NCBI GenBank assembly: GCA_947385955.1
Contig: CANDNA010000010.1
Coordinates: 1 to 64,000 of the forward strand
DNA length: 64,000 nt
Reading direction: 5' to 3'
Source of the DNA: an uncultured Clostridia bacterium
Lineage (GTDB): Bacteria; Bacillota; Clostridia; Lachnospirales; Lachnospiraceae
The notes under the pieces are model-generated. The model did no database searches. It saw only the letters and a list, made by a program, of their open reading frames with translations, and was not told the origin of the DNA. Position numbers and translations under genes: made by a program. Below are positions 42,339-51,731 of the stretch, piece by piece; position 1 is the stretch's first letter, and each line of letters begins with the position of its first letter.

Positions 42339-44501
42339 ATGGCTGAGGAATTTAGTACGGAAGGCATGCTTGACATGTATCTGTTTGAAAATGAACAGCT
42401 TCTGGAGCAGCTCCAGGAGATGGTTCTGGAACAGAAAGATGCGGAATGCTTTGACGAGGACAGCATCAATGAAATATTCAGAACCATGCATACCATCAAA
42501 GGCTCATCCGGTATCATGATGTTCGACAACATAACGGCGATATCGCATAAGCTGGAGGATGTATTCTATTATTTGAGGGAATCTCATCCGGAGCATGTGC
42601 CCCATGTGGATCTGGTGGCGCATGTACTGAGGGTGGAGGATTTTATTTCCAATGAGATGGAAAAGATACGTGGAGGCGATTCGCCGGACGGAGAACCGGG
42701 GGAGATTATAGCGGATCTGGACCGTTTTCTGGAGCAGCTTAAGAGCGGCGGGAAAGAAAAGGGTGTGGAGCCGCCGCCGGAGAATGTCTATGTAGCACCG
42801 AAACAGTTCTATATAGCACCGGTTGCCACCAGTGCCAGCCGTTTTTACAAAATATATATTCACTTTTTCCCGGAAACGGAAATGGCAAACGTGCATGCGT
42901 ACAAAGCGGTATATGCTTTGAAGGAAGTGGCGGAAGACCTGCTGTATTCTCCGGAGGATATTATTTCGGATGCGGAAAGCGCAGCCATCATTCTGAAAGA
43001 TGGTTTCCGGATTTTGCTGCAGGCTCAGTGCAGTGAAGAAGAAGTGCGCAAAATTATCGGTGTGGGTTATGACATCGAAAAGGTGGATATTTTTGAGTGC
43101 AAAGCAGAAGAGTTCCTGCAGGGATTTGATTTCGGGGAAGCCGATGATCCGTTGCAGATTGACCTGGAGTCCAGCGTGGAAGACATCGAAGCGCGGATTG
43201 AGGATGTTTCGGCGGAAGAAAGCGCACAGCCGTCCAAACCCGCGAAACCGGCCATTGCGCCCGGTGACTTTGTCATCAAATCCAGAGAACCGGGCAAGCA
43301 GAAAAAGCTGGCCAAAGATAAGCCCAAAGGGGAGAAGGCATCCTTTATCGGCGTGAATGTAAGCAAGATGGATCAGTTGATGGAACTGATCGGAGAGCTG
43401 GTCATCTCAGAGTCGGTTGTACTGCAGAATCCGGATTTAAAAGTGCCGGGCCTGAACCTTGACAACTTTAACAAAGCGGCAGCACAGCTTTCGAAGATTT
43501 CCACAGATTTACAGAATGTGATTATGTCCATGCGTATGGTGCCGTTAACCAATACGTTCCAGAAGATGAACCGGATCGTATTTGATGTATCCCGGAAGCT
43601 GGGTAAGGACATTGAATTTGTAATGGTCGGAGAACAGACCGAGGTGGATAAGAACATCATTGAGCACATTTCCGACCCGTTGATGCATCTGGTGAGAAAT
43701 GCGGTGGATCATGGGATCGAAACCAATGAAGAGAGGATAGAAAGCGGCAAGCCTGATAAGGGCAAGGTAACGCTTTCTGCCAGGACGGAAGCCGGCAAGG
43801 TCTGGATCAGCGTGGAGGACAACGGCCAGGGGCTGGATCGAAATAAAATACTGGCAAAAGCCAGAAAGCAGGGACTGCTGGATGAAGGCAAGCCTGACAG
43901 CGCTTATTCCGATAAGGAAGTATACCAGTTTATTACTTATCCGGGCTTTTCCACCAACGAACAGATTACCGAATATTCCGGCCGCGGCGTGGGCATGGAC
44001 GTAGTGGTGCAGAACATACAGGCAATCGGCGGTACACTGGATATTGAAAGCACACCGGGCCTGGGCAGTATTATGAGCCTGAAGATTCCGCTGACGCTTG
44101 CCATTATCGACGGGATTGTGATGGAAACCGGAAATTCCTCCTTTGTCATGGAGACCGGTATGATTAAGGAATTTGTCCGTGTAAAGGAAGAAATGATGAT
44201 TCACGAGCCTGACGGAGAGGAATACATCATGATACGGGGCGAATGTTATCCGGTGCTGCGGCTGGGCAGATGGTACGGCCTGACAGAGTATCAGGAGTCA
44301 GTGGAGGACGGCGTTATGCTGATTCTGGAAGTAGAGGATAAGAAGGTATGCCTGTTGGTGGATAAACTGATCGGGGAACAGGAGATCGTGGTCAAACCGA
44401 TTCCCTCCTATATCAAAAAGGTCAAAGGCCTGTCCGGCTGTACACAGCTTGGTGACGGCAGTATTGCACTGATCTTGGATGCCGGCGGGCTGATCGAATA
44501 A
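42339..44501 (+). CDS. cheA: Chemotaxis histidine kinase CheA
   Basis: 720 residues, ATG 42339 after AAAGGAGAATGT. P1 Hpt domain with phospho-His H51 (RTMHTIKGSSG), a P2-like region at about 150-250, an acidic linker (270-330), P3 dimer helices (SKMDQLMELIGELVISES), P4 kinase domain with HLVRNAVDHGIETNEER, VEDNGQGLDRNKI, and GRGVGMDVV, and the P5 CheW-like domain (MSLKIPLTLAIIDGIV onward). The full set is intact, so it should form an array with CheW and receptors and feed CheY and CheB. Confidence 0.97.
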   Translation: MAEEFSTEGMLDMYLFENEQLLEQLQEMVLEQKDAECFDEDSINEIFRTMHTIKGSSGIMMFDNITAISHKLEDVFYYLRESHPEHVPHVDLVAHVLRVEDFISNEMEKIRGGDSPDGEPGEIIADLDRFLEQLKSGGKEKGVEPPPENVYVAPKQFYIAPVATSASRFYKIYIHFFPETEMANVHAYKAVYALKEVAEDLLYSPEDIISDAESAAIILKDGFRILLQAQCSEEEVRKIIGVGYDIEKVDIFECKAEEFLQGFDFGEADDPLQIDLESSVEDIEARIEDVSAEESAQPSKPAKPAIAPGDFVIKSREPGKQKKLAKDKPKGEKASFIGVNVSKMDQLMELIGELVISESVVLQNPDLKVPGLNLDNFNKAAAQLSKISTDLQNVIMSMRMVPLTNTFQKMNRIVFDVSRKLGKDIEFVMVGEQTEVDKNIIEHISDPLMHLVRNAVDHGIETNEERIESGKPDKGKVTLSARTEAGKVWISVEDNGQGLDRNKILAKARKQGLLDEGKPDSAYSDKEVYQFITYPGFSTNEQITEYSGRGVGMDVVVQNIQAIGGTLDIESTPGLGSIMSLKIPLTLAIIDGIVMETGNSSFVMETGMIKEFVRVKEEMMIHEPDGEEYIMIRGECYPVLRLGRWYGLTEYQESVEDGVMLILEVEDKKVCLLVDKLIGEQEIVVKPIPSYIKKVKGLSGCTQLGDGSIALILDAGGLIE

Positions 44502-44525
44502 AATAGCAGAAAGGAACAGGAACAT

Positions 44526-45065
44526 ATGAGTGAAATGAGCGAATTGAAGAGACAGGAAGAACAGGCCGCTTCAAATGAGCATGATACGCAAAAAGGCAAG
44601 TATATGACCTTTAAATCCGGAAATGAGTATTTCGGGCTGGAGATTCAGTATGTCAATGAGATTATCCAGTTTCAGACGATTACGGCGATACCGGAGACAG
44701 AGGATTATATCAAGGGTCTGATCAATCTGAGAGGAAAGGTGATCCCGGTAGTGGATGTCCGTCTGCGTTTCAAGCAGGAACCTTTTGAATACAATGACAG
44801 GACCTGCATTATCGTAATCAATGTGAAATCCATGATGGTAGGGCTGATCGTGGAGAAAATTGCTGAGGTGGTGGAAATCAAAGAAGAAAATATACTGCCT
44901 CCGCCCAATATTGGCCGTGCCGATAAATCCCATCACAAATATGTATACGGAATCGGTAAGGTGGGGAATGCGGTGAAGCTTCTGCTGGATCCGGATAAGC
45001 TGCTGAATGATGAGGACCTGACGGTTATGGAACAGGCCAATGATATGATATTAGAAGAAGAGTAA
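44526..45065 (+). CDS. cheW: Chemotaxis coupling protein CheW
   Basis: 179 residues, ATG 44526 after AAAGGAACAGGAAC. After a 25-residue polar N-terminus comes one CheW domain: [52 protein letters not shown], and a C-terminal LLLDPDKLL. It links CheA to receptors. Starts 24 bases after cheA and 13 before the receptor gene. Confidence 0.96.
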   Translation: MSEMSELKRQEEQAASNEHDTQKGKYMTFKSGNEYFGLEIQYVNEIIQFQTITAIPETEDYIKGLINLRGKVIPVVDVRLRFKQEPFEYNDRTCIIVINVKSMMVGLIVEKIAEVVEIKEENILPPPNIGRADKSHHKYVYGIGKVGNAVKLLLDPDKLLNDEDLTVMEQANDMILEEE

Positions 45066-45078
45066 GGGGGAGAAACAC

Positions 45079-46440
45079 ATGAAAAATATGAAAATGAAAA
45101 CAAAGATGATTCTGGGTTTTCTGGTGCCGATTGCGATTACGGTGATCAATATCCTGATCGGCGATCTGACTACCAAATGGGCGACATCCATTACAAATGA
45201 AAAAGAAAAAGAGATTTTTACCAATCTTTCCACAATTGCCACGGCTGTTTTTGCCGTTGTTTCGGTAGTGGTTACGGTAGTGATTGCATTGGGGCTGATC
45301 AAGACCATTGAGAAGTCGGTGAAGCAGCTTTCCGATGCTGCCAAAGAAATTGCTCTGGGCCATGTCAACATTAATCTGGTTAAGTACAACAACGATGAGT
45401 TTGGCGTACTGGTGGATGAATACAACAGTGTGATTGAAAATATCAAGTATCAGGCCGAGATTGCAGAGGCGGTGTCCAACGGGAACCTGACAGTACAGGT
45501 CAATCCCAAATCTTCGGAAGATTTGCTGGGCAATTCCCTGAAAAAGCTGGTGGAGGATAACTTAAATGCCCTGACCAATATCAGTGATGCCGGTTCTCAG
45601 GTAACAGTCAGCTCTTCTCAGGTGGCAAGTGCAAGCCAGGCACTGGCACAGGGTTCCACACAGCAGGCAAGCGCCATTGAAGAGATTACGGCATCCATTG
45701 ATGAGATTGCGGAAAAGACAAAACAGAATGCGGAAGAAGCCAATCAGGCAGCCGGGCTGGTGGCACAGGCTATTTCGGATGTACAGCAGGGGAATGGCCA
45801 GATGCAGAATATGATGGAGGCAATGCAGAGCATCAACAAATCATCGGAAAGCATTTCCAAGATTATCAAGGTCATTGATGATATTGCATTCCAGACCAAT
45901 ATCCTGGCATTGAATGCGGCAGTGGAGGCAGCAAGGGCAGGAGAGGCCGGAAAAGGGTTTGCCGTAGTGGCAGAGGAAGTCAGAAGTCTGGCGGCAAAGA
46001 GCGCTTCTGCAGCAGCAGAAACGGCAGAGCTGATCGAAGATTCCATTGAAAAGGTCAATGCCGGTACCAAAATTGCGGATGAAACCGTAAAATCTATGGA
46101 AGCAATTACCAAGAGAGTACAGGACAGTGAAATGATTATCAATGGTATCGCAGAATCCTCTAATTATCAGGCAACTGCGGTAGCTCAGATTGAGCAGGCG
46201 ATCTCTCAGGTATCTCAGGTGGTACAGACCAATTCCGCTACCAGCCAGCAGTGTGCGGCAGCCAGCGAAGAGTTGTCCAATCAGGCATCCAGAATGCGTG
46301 AAATGCTTGCGATCTATAATCTGGGAGCAGGCAGTTCCTATTCTTCTTCCTCTTATAAGAGTGATTCCTACGCTTACTCTTCGGCATCTGCTGCAAATGA
46401 ACAGGTGATATCTCTGGGAGATGATTTCGGAAAATACTGA
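45079..46440 (+). CDS. Chemoreceptor (MCP) with almost no outer domain
   Basis: 453 residues, ATG 45079 after AAGGGGGAGAAA. TM1 (about 11-29) and TM2 (about 52-74) are joined by only some 22 residues, so a periplasm-like ligand pocket is missing. A HAMP follows (75-130), then the long cytoplasmic signalling hairpin with the tip [23 protein letters not shown] and [12 protein letters not shown]. The C-terminus is Ser/Tyr-rich and lacks a CheR pentapeptide. It must sense membrane state, cytoplasmic cues, or a protein partner; the neighbouring kinases or the stator-like pair are candidates. Confidence 0.93.
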   Translation: MKNMKMKTKMILGFLVPIAITVINILIGDLTTKWATSITNEKEKEIFTNLSTIATAVFAVVSVVVTVVIALGLIKTIEKSVKQLSDAAKEIALGHVNINLVKYNNDEFGVLVDEYNSVIENIKYQAEIAEAVSNGNLTVQVNPKSSEDLLGNSLKKLVEDNLNALTNISDAGSQVTVSSSQVASASQALAQGSTQQASAIEEITASIDEIAEKTKQNAEEANQAAGLVAQAISDVQQGNGQMQNMMEAMQSINKSSESISKIIKVIDDIAFQTNILALNAAVEAARAGEAGKGFAVVAEEVRSLAAKSASAAAETAELIEDSIEKVNAGTKIADETVKSMEAITKRVQDSEMIINGIAESSNYQATAVAQIEQAISQVSQVVQTNSATSQQCAAASEELSNQASRMREMLAIYNLGAGSSYSSSSYKSDSYAYSSASAANEQVISLGDDFGKY

Positions 46441-46454
46441 AGCAGATAAATCAT

Positions 46455-46485
46455 GACACAGGGACGGAAGCTCCTGTGTCTTTCT
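46455..46485 (+). terminator. Hairpin after the chemoreceptor gene
   Basis: GACACAGG / CCTGTGTC stem with a 10-base loop, followed by TTTCT. A second small hairpin (GCAGGAA / TTCCTGC) lies near 46500. Probably a partial terminator. Confidence 0.55.
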
Positions 46486-46562
46486 GCGTATGAGAATGGG
46501 CAGGAAGGGGTTTCCTGCAGGATGGAACTATGGAAATAAGATGAAAAGGAGAGTGTTTTCAA

Positions 46563-46916
46563 ATGGGTTTATTTGAAGAATTAAAGGCCCTGGGTGTGGA
46601 TGTAGACGGAGGGCTGAAACGGATTAACAACAATGAGAAACTTTATACAAGGCTGCTGGGATCTTTTGTCAAATCCATTGAGTCCCAGTATGTACAGCCG
46701 GATTTTGACGCAGCGGAGTGTGAAGGGGCGATTGAAAAAGCCCATGCCATTAAGGGAACGGCCGGCAATCTGTCCATCACTCCGGTATATGAGGCTTATA
46801 CGGAAGTCGTGAATCTGCTCCGGAAGGGGCAGATCGAAGAGGCAAGACCGATTCTGGCCAGGATCCTTCCCGTTCAGAATGAGATCGCTGCCTGTATCAA
46901 AAAATATATGGTATAG
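46563..46916 (+). CDS. Stand-alone Hpt (histidine phosphotransfer) protein
   Basis: 117 residues, ATG 46563 after AAAAGGAGAGTG. One four-helix Hpt domain with H61 in the AHAIKGTAGNL motif. It can pass phosphate between a kinase receiver and a final regulator. It directly precedes the hybrid kinase (37 bases), making a likely phosphorelay with that kinase's receivers and one of the HD-GYP or CheY-like proteins upstream. Confidence 0.9.
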   Translation: MGLFEELKALGVDVDGGLKRINNNEKLYTRLLGSFVKSIESQYVQPDFDAAECEGAIEKAHAIKGTAGNLSITPVYEAYTEVVNLLRKGQIEEARPILARILPVQNEIAACIKKYMV

Positions 46917-46953
46917 AATTTTTGCATGACGCTAATACATTGGAGCGAAAAGA

Positions 46954-49494
46954 ATGAATAAAAGGATAAATAACTTTTTCAGAGGCAGTGTTGTGACTGT
47001 TGTGGTTGTGTGCGTTGTGGTGTTTGCTTTTCTGACTTCGTTTATGACTCATCAGACAAAACAGACCGTTACGGAAATCAGTGACAAATATATGGCTGAG
47101 ATGAGCAGACAGATCAAACAGAAATTTGAAGTGGTGATTACGCTGCGTCTGGGACAGGTGGAGGGCATCATCATGCGTACTCCTCCGGAAGAGGCTAAGT
47201 ACAGTGCCGACATGTTGGAAGAGCTGAAGATGAGTGCCGAGATCCGCAGCTTTTCCTGGCTGGGACTGTATGCTGCAGACGGTAAGATCGAAAAGATCTA
47301 TGGAGAGGATCTGGAGATTGTGAACGACGGCGATGTGCTGGGCTCTCTTGAGCGGGATGGTGTGCTGGTGGAAGAAGGAAGAACACCGGATGGGGGAAAA
47401 ATCCTGCTTCTGGGAGTACAGGCTGCCTATCCCATGCAGAATCAGCATAAAAGTGTTGCTCTGGTTGCCGGACTGCCGATGGACTATCTGAGTTCTGTGC
47501 TTTTCCTGAATGAAGATGATGCGATGGTGTATTCGCATATTATAGACAGTGAAGGAAATTTTGTGGTCCGAAGCGCAGGTGCATTCCGGGAAAACTATTT
47601 TTCACGGATTAAGGAAGAATTTGAGGCATTTGAAGGCAAAGAGGCGGAAGAATATGTCAGTGAGCTGCGGGAGGCCATGCAGAACCGGAGTGTGTATTCT
47701 ACAATCGTTTCGATGGGGGGAGAGCAGAGACATGTATACTGTCTGCCCCTTTCGGAAAACACTTCCTGGTATCTGATTTCAGCCATGCCAAACGGCTATA
47801 TGGAAGAGTCGGTTTCCAGCCTGGATTCCCTTCGTACCCTGGTGATGATATGTTCTGTGGGAATGATCCTGCTGGTGATGTCGGTGATCTTCGTCATTTA
47901 TTACCGGCTGTCCAAACAGCAGATCAGGGATCTGGATCAGGCCGTGGAAGAGGCAGTGCATGCCAATATGGCAAAGAGCGAATTTCTTTCCAGTATGAGC
48001 CATGACATCCGTTCCCCGATGAATGCCATCATTGGTATGACGGAAATTGCCCAGAGGAATATTGATGATAAAATCAGGGTGGAGGACTGCCTGCATAAGG
48101 TGGCGCTCTCCAGTAAGCATCTGCTGGGACTGATTAACGATGTGCTGGATATGTCCAAGATTGAAAGCGGCAAGATGACACTGAACGAGGTCCCTATGTC
48201 TCTGCGGGAAGTCATGGATGATATCGTGAACATCATACAGCTGCAGGTCAAAGCCAGGGCACAGCAGTTTGATATTTATATCCAGAAAATCACCACAGAA
48301 AATGTATACTGTGATACGGTGCGTCTGAATCAGGTACTGATCAATCTGCTGACCAATGCAGTGAAATTTACCCCGGAAGGCGGACGGGTGGATGTGCATG
48401 TATTTCAGGAAGCATCTCCCAAAGGGGAGGAATATATCCGTAACCATTTTGCAGTGGAAGATACCGGCATCGGTATGTCGGAGGAATTTCAGAAAAAGAT
48501 ATGGGATACTTTTTCCAGAGAAGAAACCGACGAAGTGCGTCACATTGTGGGAGCCGGTCTGGGAACTTCTATCACGAAAAAAATCATTGAGCTGATGGGC
48601 GGCACCATTGATCTGAAAAGTGAGCTTGGAAAGGGCAGTACCTTCCATGTGACACTGGATCTGAAAAAGGCGGATGAGAGTGAAATGGAAATGAGTCTGC
48701 CCGATTGGAATATTCTGGTGGTGGATGACAATGAATGGCTGTGCCTGAGTGCGGTTTCCAATCTGGAAGAGCTGGGGGTCCATGCGGAGTGGACGCTGGA
48801 CGGCCGGGATGCGGTCAAGATGATCGAAGAGCGTCATAACAAAGGAGAGGATTACCGGTTTGTACTGGTAGACTGGAAGATGCCCAATATGGACGGCATT
48901 GAGACCATCCGGGAGATCCGTAAGCGGGTGGGCAGAAGTGTCCCGATTTTCCTGATTTCGGCTTATGACTGGAATGAACTGGGAGAAGATGTGGCGCCGG
49001 AAATCGAGGGATTTATTTCCAAACCGCTCTTTAAGTCCACCCTGTATGAACGTCTGAAACAATATGTGGAAGGGTATGATGCTCAGACAGAAGAAAAAGA
49101 AGAAGAGGTGGATTTTACCGGAAAGCATATTCTTCTGGCAGAAGATATGGACATCAACTGGGAAGTGGCTTATGAGATTCTTTCCATTACCGGTATGCTG
49201 CTGGAACGTGCAGAAAACGGACAGATCTGTGTGGATATGTTCCGGAAATCCGAAGTGGGCTATTATGATGCCGTTCTGATGGACATTCGTATGCCGGTTA
49301 TGAACGGATATGATGCCACAAAGGCGATCCGGGCTCTGGAGCGTCCGGATCATACGCTGCCGATCATTGCCATGACAGCGGATGCTTTTTCCGATGATGC
49401 GGAACACTGTCTGGAATGCGGTATGAATGCCCATATTCCAAAGCCGCTGGACATCGGCGAGTGTATGCGGGTGCTGCAGAAATTCCTGGGCTGA
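46954..49494 (+). CDS. Hybrid sensor histidine kinase with two receiver domains
   Basis: 846 residues, ATG 46954. TM1 about 14-32, an outer domain of about 260 residues (single-Cache-like: SWLGLYAADGKIEKIYG and NTSWYLISAMPNGYM), TM2 about 296-316. HisKA with H350 in SSMSHDIRSPMNAIIG, HATPase with INLLTNAVKF, EDTGIGMS, and GAGLGTSITKKI. REC1 has D640 (LVDWKMPNMDG) and REC2 has D777 (LMDIRMPVMNG). In REC2 the acidic start reads LLAEDMDIN. There is no fused Hpt, but one is coded just upstream, giving a His-Asp-His-Asp relay. Confidence 0.94.
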   Translation: MNKRINNFFRGSVVTVVVVCVVVFAFLTSFMTHQTKQTVTEISDKYMAEMSRQIKQKFEVVITLRLGQVEGIIMRTPPEEAKYSADMLEELKMSAEIRSFSWLGLYAADGKIEKIYGEDLEIVNDGDVLGSLERDGVLVEEGRTPDGGKILLLGVQAAYPMQNQHKSVALVAGLPMDYLSSVLFLNEDDAMVYSHIIDSEGNFVVRSAGAFRENYFSRIKEEFEAFEGKEAEEYVSELREAMQNRSVYSTIVSMGGEQRHVYCLPLSENTSWYLISAMPNGYMEESVSSLDSLRTLVMICSVGMILLVMSVIFVIYYRLSKQQIRDLDQAVEEAVHANMAKSEFLSSMSHDIRSPMNAIIGMTEIAQRNIDDKIRVEDCLHKVALSSKHLLGLINDVLDMSKIESGKMTLNEVPMSLREVMDDIVNIIQLQVKARAQQFDIYIQKITTENVYCDTVRLNQVLINLLTNAVKFTPEGGRVDVHVFQEASPKGEEYIRNHFAVEDTGIGMSEEFQKKIWDTFSREETDEVRHIVGAGLGTSITKKIIELMGGTIDLKSELGKGSTFHVTLDLKKADESEMEMSLPDWNILVVDDNEWLCLSAVSNLEELGVHAEWTLDGRDAVKMIEERHNKGEDYRFVLVDWKMPNMDGIETIREIRKRVGRSVPIFLISAYDWNELGEDVAPEIEGFISKPLFKSTLYERLKQYVEGYDAQTEEKEEEVDFTGKHILLAEDMDINWEVAYEILSITGMLLERAENGQICVDMFRKSEVGYYDAVLMDIRMPVMNGYDATKAIRALERPDHTLPIIAMTADAFSDDAEHCLECGMNAHIPKPLDIGECMRVLQKFLG

Positions 49495-49515
49495 TCCGGG
49501 AGATTCTGGGAAGTC

Positions 49516-49544
49516 TTGCTTTTGCATTCATTGGGTGGTATACT
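49516..49544 (+). promoter_or_regulatory. Promoter of the stator-like pair
   Basis: TTGCTT at 49516-49521, 17-base spacer, TATACT at 49539-49544. It resembles the rimP-operon promoter at 51669 (TTGCAA-17-TATACT). Confidence 0.7.
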
Positions 49545-49566
49545 GAAACAGAATCAGGCAAAGAAC

Positions 49567-49598
49567 AAAAAAGAGTGGAATGTGTTCCACTCTTTTTT
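49567..49598 (+). terminator. Leader hairpin/attenuator before the MotA/ExbB-like gene
   Basis: Perfect 14-bp stem AAAAAAGAGTGGAA / TTCCACTCTTTTTT with loop TGTG, ending in six T. It lies between the promoter at 49516 and the ribosome site at 49604, so transcripts must read through it. It may also end read-through from the hybrid kinase gene. Confidence 0.8.
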
Positions 49599-49615
49599 CT
49601 AAAGAGGAGGTTTTT

Positions 49616-50746
49616 ATGAGAAACAAATGGTATATTCTGTTGATAATTGTCTATATCCTGACCTTTGGCTTTATCCTGGATATCAATGGGGTGTTTGCCG
49701 AAGAGGTGGTACTGACTGAAAATCTGGTGATCAATGTGTCTTTTCTGGTCATCATCGGTATTCTGTTTCTGTTTTCCATTATCAGCTTTATCCGTCTGAA
49801 CTCTCTGACCGGGGCGCTGGTGCGGGCAGCAGGGGAGATGGAGCGTCAGTTTGAACCGGATCGGAAAAATCTGTGGCCGGAGTATCGGAAGAAGCCGGAG
49901 CCCTTTTCCAATTCCGTTTTAAACCGCAGGTTTGCCATGTATCAGAAGCATGTAAGCGTACATACCGACAAAAAAGGGAATGTGACAGATGCCTGCCCGG
50001 TGGAGACCTATATAAATGAAGCCCTGGTGAATCAGGTGGGCAGGACATGGTTTAATACGAATATTTCGGGCGCTATGACAGGACTTGGTATTCTGGGAAC
50101 TTTTCTGGGCCTGTCGCTGGGCCTGAGTTCTTTTTCGGGAAATGATATTTTTACCATTTCGGAAAATATTGCACCGCTGCTGGACGGTATGAAAGTGGCT
50201 TTCCATACATCCGTGTACGGTATTTTCTTTTCCCTGATTTTTTCTTTTGTATACCGCAGCCTGATGGCGGATGCCTATGATAAGCTGGACCGGTTTCTGG
50301 ATGCTTTTCATGAATATGTGCAGCCTAAGGTACATACGAAACAGGAAGCCATGAGCAGCATGCTGCTGTATCAGGCCAATATAGCAGGCTCCCTTCGGAA
50401 AATACAGGAGCTGATGCAGGGCAATGCGCAGGCACAGCTTGACGGTGTGGAGCAGATTGTCCGTCAGTTTATGACATGTATGTCGGAAACAATGGGGACA
50501 GAGTTCGGAAAGCTGGGAAGAAGCCTGGAGCAGTCCTGTGAGGCGCAGGGAAGCTGCACAGAGGAGATGCGGCAGTTAACGGAACGGATGCAGAAGATGC
50601 TGGAATCCTGCAATACGCTGAATGAAGTACTGGCACATACTGTGGACCGGCAGAAAAAGGTGGAGGATACGCTTTCCGATACCTGCGAAAGAATCGGTAA
50701 TGAGCTGTATACACTGGGACAGATGAGGGATATGTATGAGAAATAG
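49616..50746 (+). CDS. MotA/TolQ/ExbB-type proton-channel subunit (ZorA-like)
   Basis: 376 residues from ATG 49616 after AAAGAGGAGG. Four membrane helices at about 5-22, 38-60, 151-175 and 193-215. The third reads ISGAMTGLGILGTFLGLSLGL, the ExbB/ZorA-type pore helix. A 90-residue cytoplasmic loop separates TM2 and TM3, and a 160-residue helical tail (216-376) follows, longer than in ExbB and shorter than in ZorA. The MotA torque loop and PG-x-x-A motif of flagellar stators are not obvious. Its stop overlaps the partner gene by 11 bases. Likely the ion-channel part of a stator-like motor. Confidence 0.82.
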   Translation: MRNKWYILLIIVYILTFGFILDINGVFAEEVVLTENLVINVSFLVIIGILFLFSIISFIRLNSLTGALVRAAGEMERQFEPDRKNLWPEYRKKPEPFSNSVLNRRFAMYQKHVSVHTDKKGNVTDACPVETYINEALVNQVGRTWFNTNISGAMTGLGILGTFLGLSLGLSSFSGNDIFTISENIAPLLDGMKVAFHTSVYGIFFSLIFSFVYRSLMADAYDKLDRFLDAFHEYVQPKVHTKQEAMSSMLLYQANIAGSLRKIQELMQGNAQAQLDGVEQIVRQFMTCMSETMGTEFGKLGRSLEQSCEAQGSCTEEMRQLTERMQKMLESCNTLNEVLAHTVDRQKKVEDTLSDTCERIGNELYTLGQMRDMYEK

Positions 50747-51644
50747 AAGAAAAGAGATATTTGAAGAGCCGGGCTACTGGCAGTCCTATTCAGATATGAT
50801 GGCTGCGCTTTTGCTGATCTTTATTCTGCTGATTGCCATTACTCTGTTTGTCTACAAACAAAAAAGGACGGATCTGGAAGAGGCCCGGCTGCAGCTGGAT
50901 ACTACGCGGCAGGAACTGGAAGCCTCAGAGCTGGAGCTTTTGAACTCCATGAAGGAGCTGGAGGAAGCCTATGCAAAGGCCACGATGACAGAGGACGAGC
51001 TGGCAGCGGCTTATCAGCGGATTGATGAGGCACAGGCGGAACTGGATTCCACCAGAAGTGAGCTGCGGGATATTGTGGGGATCCGGACAGATATTATCGG
51101 AGAACTGCAGAAGCGGTTTGACAATTCGTCTATGAAGGTGGATGCTCAGACAGGGACCATCACCTTTTCTTCGGATGTGCTGTTTCGTTATAACAGCGCC
51201 AGACTGACACCGGAGAGTAAGGCTACGCTGCAGGAGATTATTCCCATGTATCTGGGGGTTTTGCTGCAGGATACGTTCCGGCCCTATATTTCAGAGATTA
51301 TTATCGAAGGCCATACAGATACGGACGGGGATTATCAGAGCAATATGGTGCTGTCCACCAACCGGGCGGATTCTGTGGCACAGTTCTGTCTGGATGTGGA
51401 AAACGGTCTGACGGAAGAACAGATTGAGCAGTTACAGAAGATGCTGACTGTAAACGGCAGGTCTTACAGCGTACCCATCTATGAAGCAGGCAGCAGTGAA
51501 GTGGATATGGCGGCTTCCCGTCGGGTGGAAATCAAGTTCCGTCTGAAAGAAGAAGAGATGATTGAAAAGATTACGGAGATTTTGGAACAGGATGGACAGC
51601 AGGAAGAGCCCGGACCGGAAGAACAGCCTGAGCAGGCACAGTAA
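50736..51644 (+). CDS. MotB/OmpA-like cell-wall-binding stator subunit (ZorB-like)
   Basis: 302 residues, ATG 50736, translationally coupled to the channel gene by an 11-base overlap. A short cytoplasmic start leads to one TM (20-42) with D20 in QSYSDMMAALLLIF, the place of the proton-carrying Asp of MotB/ZorB. A coiled coil (43-115) follows, then an OmpA-type peptidoglycan-binding domain (about 130-275) with FSSDVLFRYNSARLTPES, IIIEGHTDTDGDYQSN, and LSTNRADSVAQFCL. The C-terminus is Gln/Glu/Pro-rich. With its partner it forms a 5:2 stator-like unit by analogy; what it drives is unknown. Confidence 0.85.
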   Translation: MRNRRKEIFEEPGYWQSYSDMMAALLLIFILLIAITLFVYKQKRTDLEEARLQLDTTRQELEASELELLNSMKELEEAYAKATMTEDELAAAYQRIDEAQAELDSTRSELRDIVGIRTDIIGELQKRFDNSSMKVDAQTGTITFSSDVLFRYNSARLTPESKATLQEIIPMYLGVLLQDTFRPYISEIIIEGHTDTDGDYQSNMVLSTNRADSVAQFCLDVENGLTEEQIEQLQKMLTVNGRSYSVPIYEAGSSEVDMAASRRVEIKFRLKEEEMIEKITEILEQDGQQEEPGPEEQPEQAQ

Positions 51645-51668
51645 GGCCACAATTTTTTCCAAAAATGC

Positions 51669-51697
51669 TTGCAAATACTGGATAAAAGTGCTATACT
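51669..51697 (+). promoter_or_regulatory. Promoter of the rimP-nusA-infB operon
   Basis: TTGCAA at 51669-51674, 17-base spacer, TATACT at 51692-51697, about 100 bases before rimP, leaving a long leader. Confidence 0.75.
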
Positions 51698-51731
51698 GTA
51701 TGAGATTTAATAGTATAAGACAGAAAGTGTG

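Noticed and set aside
47779-49527. 582-codon open frame on the minus strand opposite the hybrid kinase gene
   Set aside because: Same reason: antisense shadow of a clear gene without a start signal.
49616-51644. Zorya anti-phage system
   Set aside because: Only ZorA/ZorB-like genes are present; no zorC, zorD or zorE, and the next gene is rimP.
49616-51644. Ordinary flagellar stator motA-motB
   Set aside because: The channel protein shows a ZorA/ExbB-type third helix and a long helical C-terminal tail, and I could not find the usual MotA motifs; no flagellar genes accompany it.
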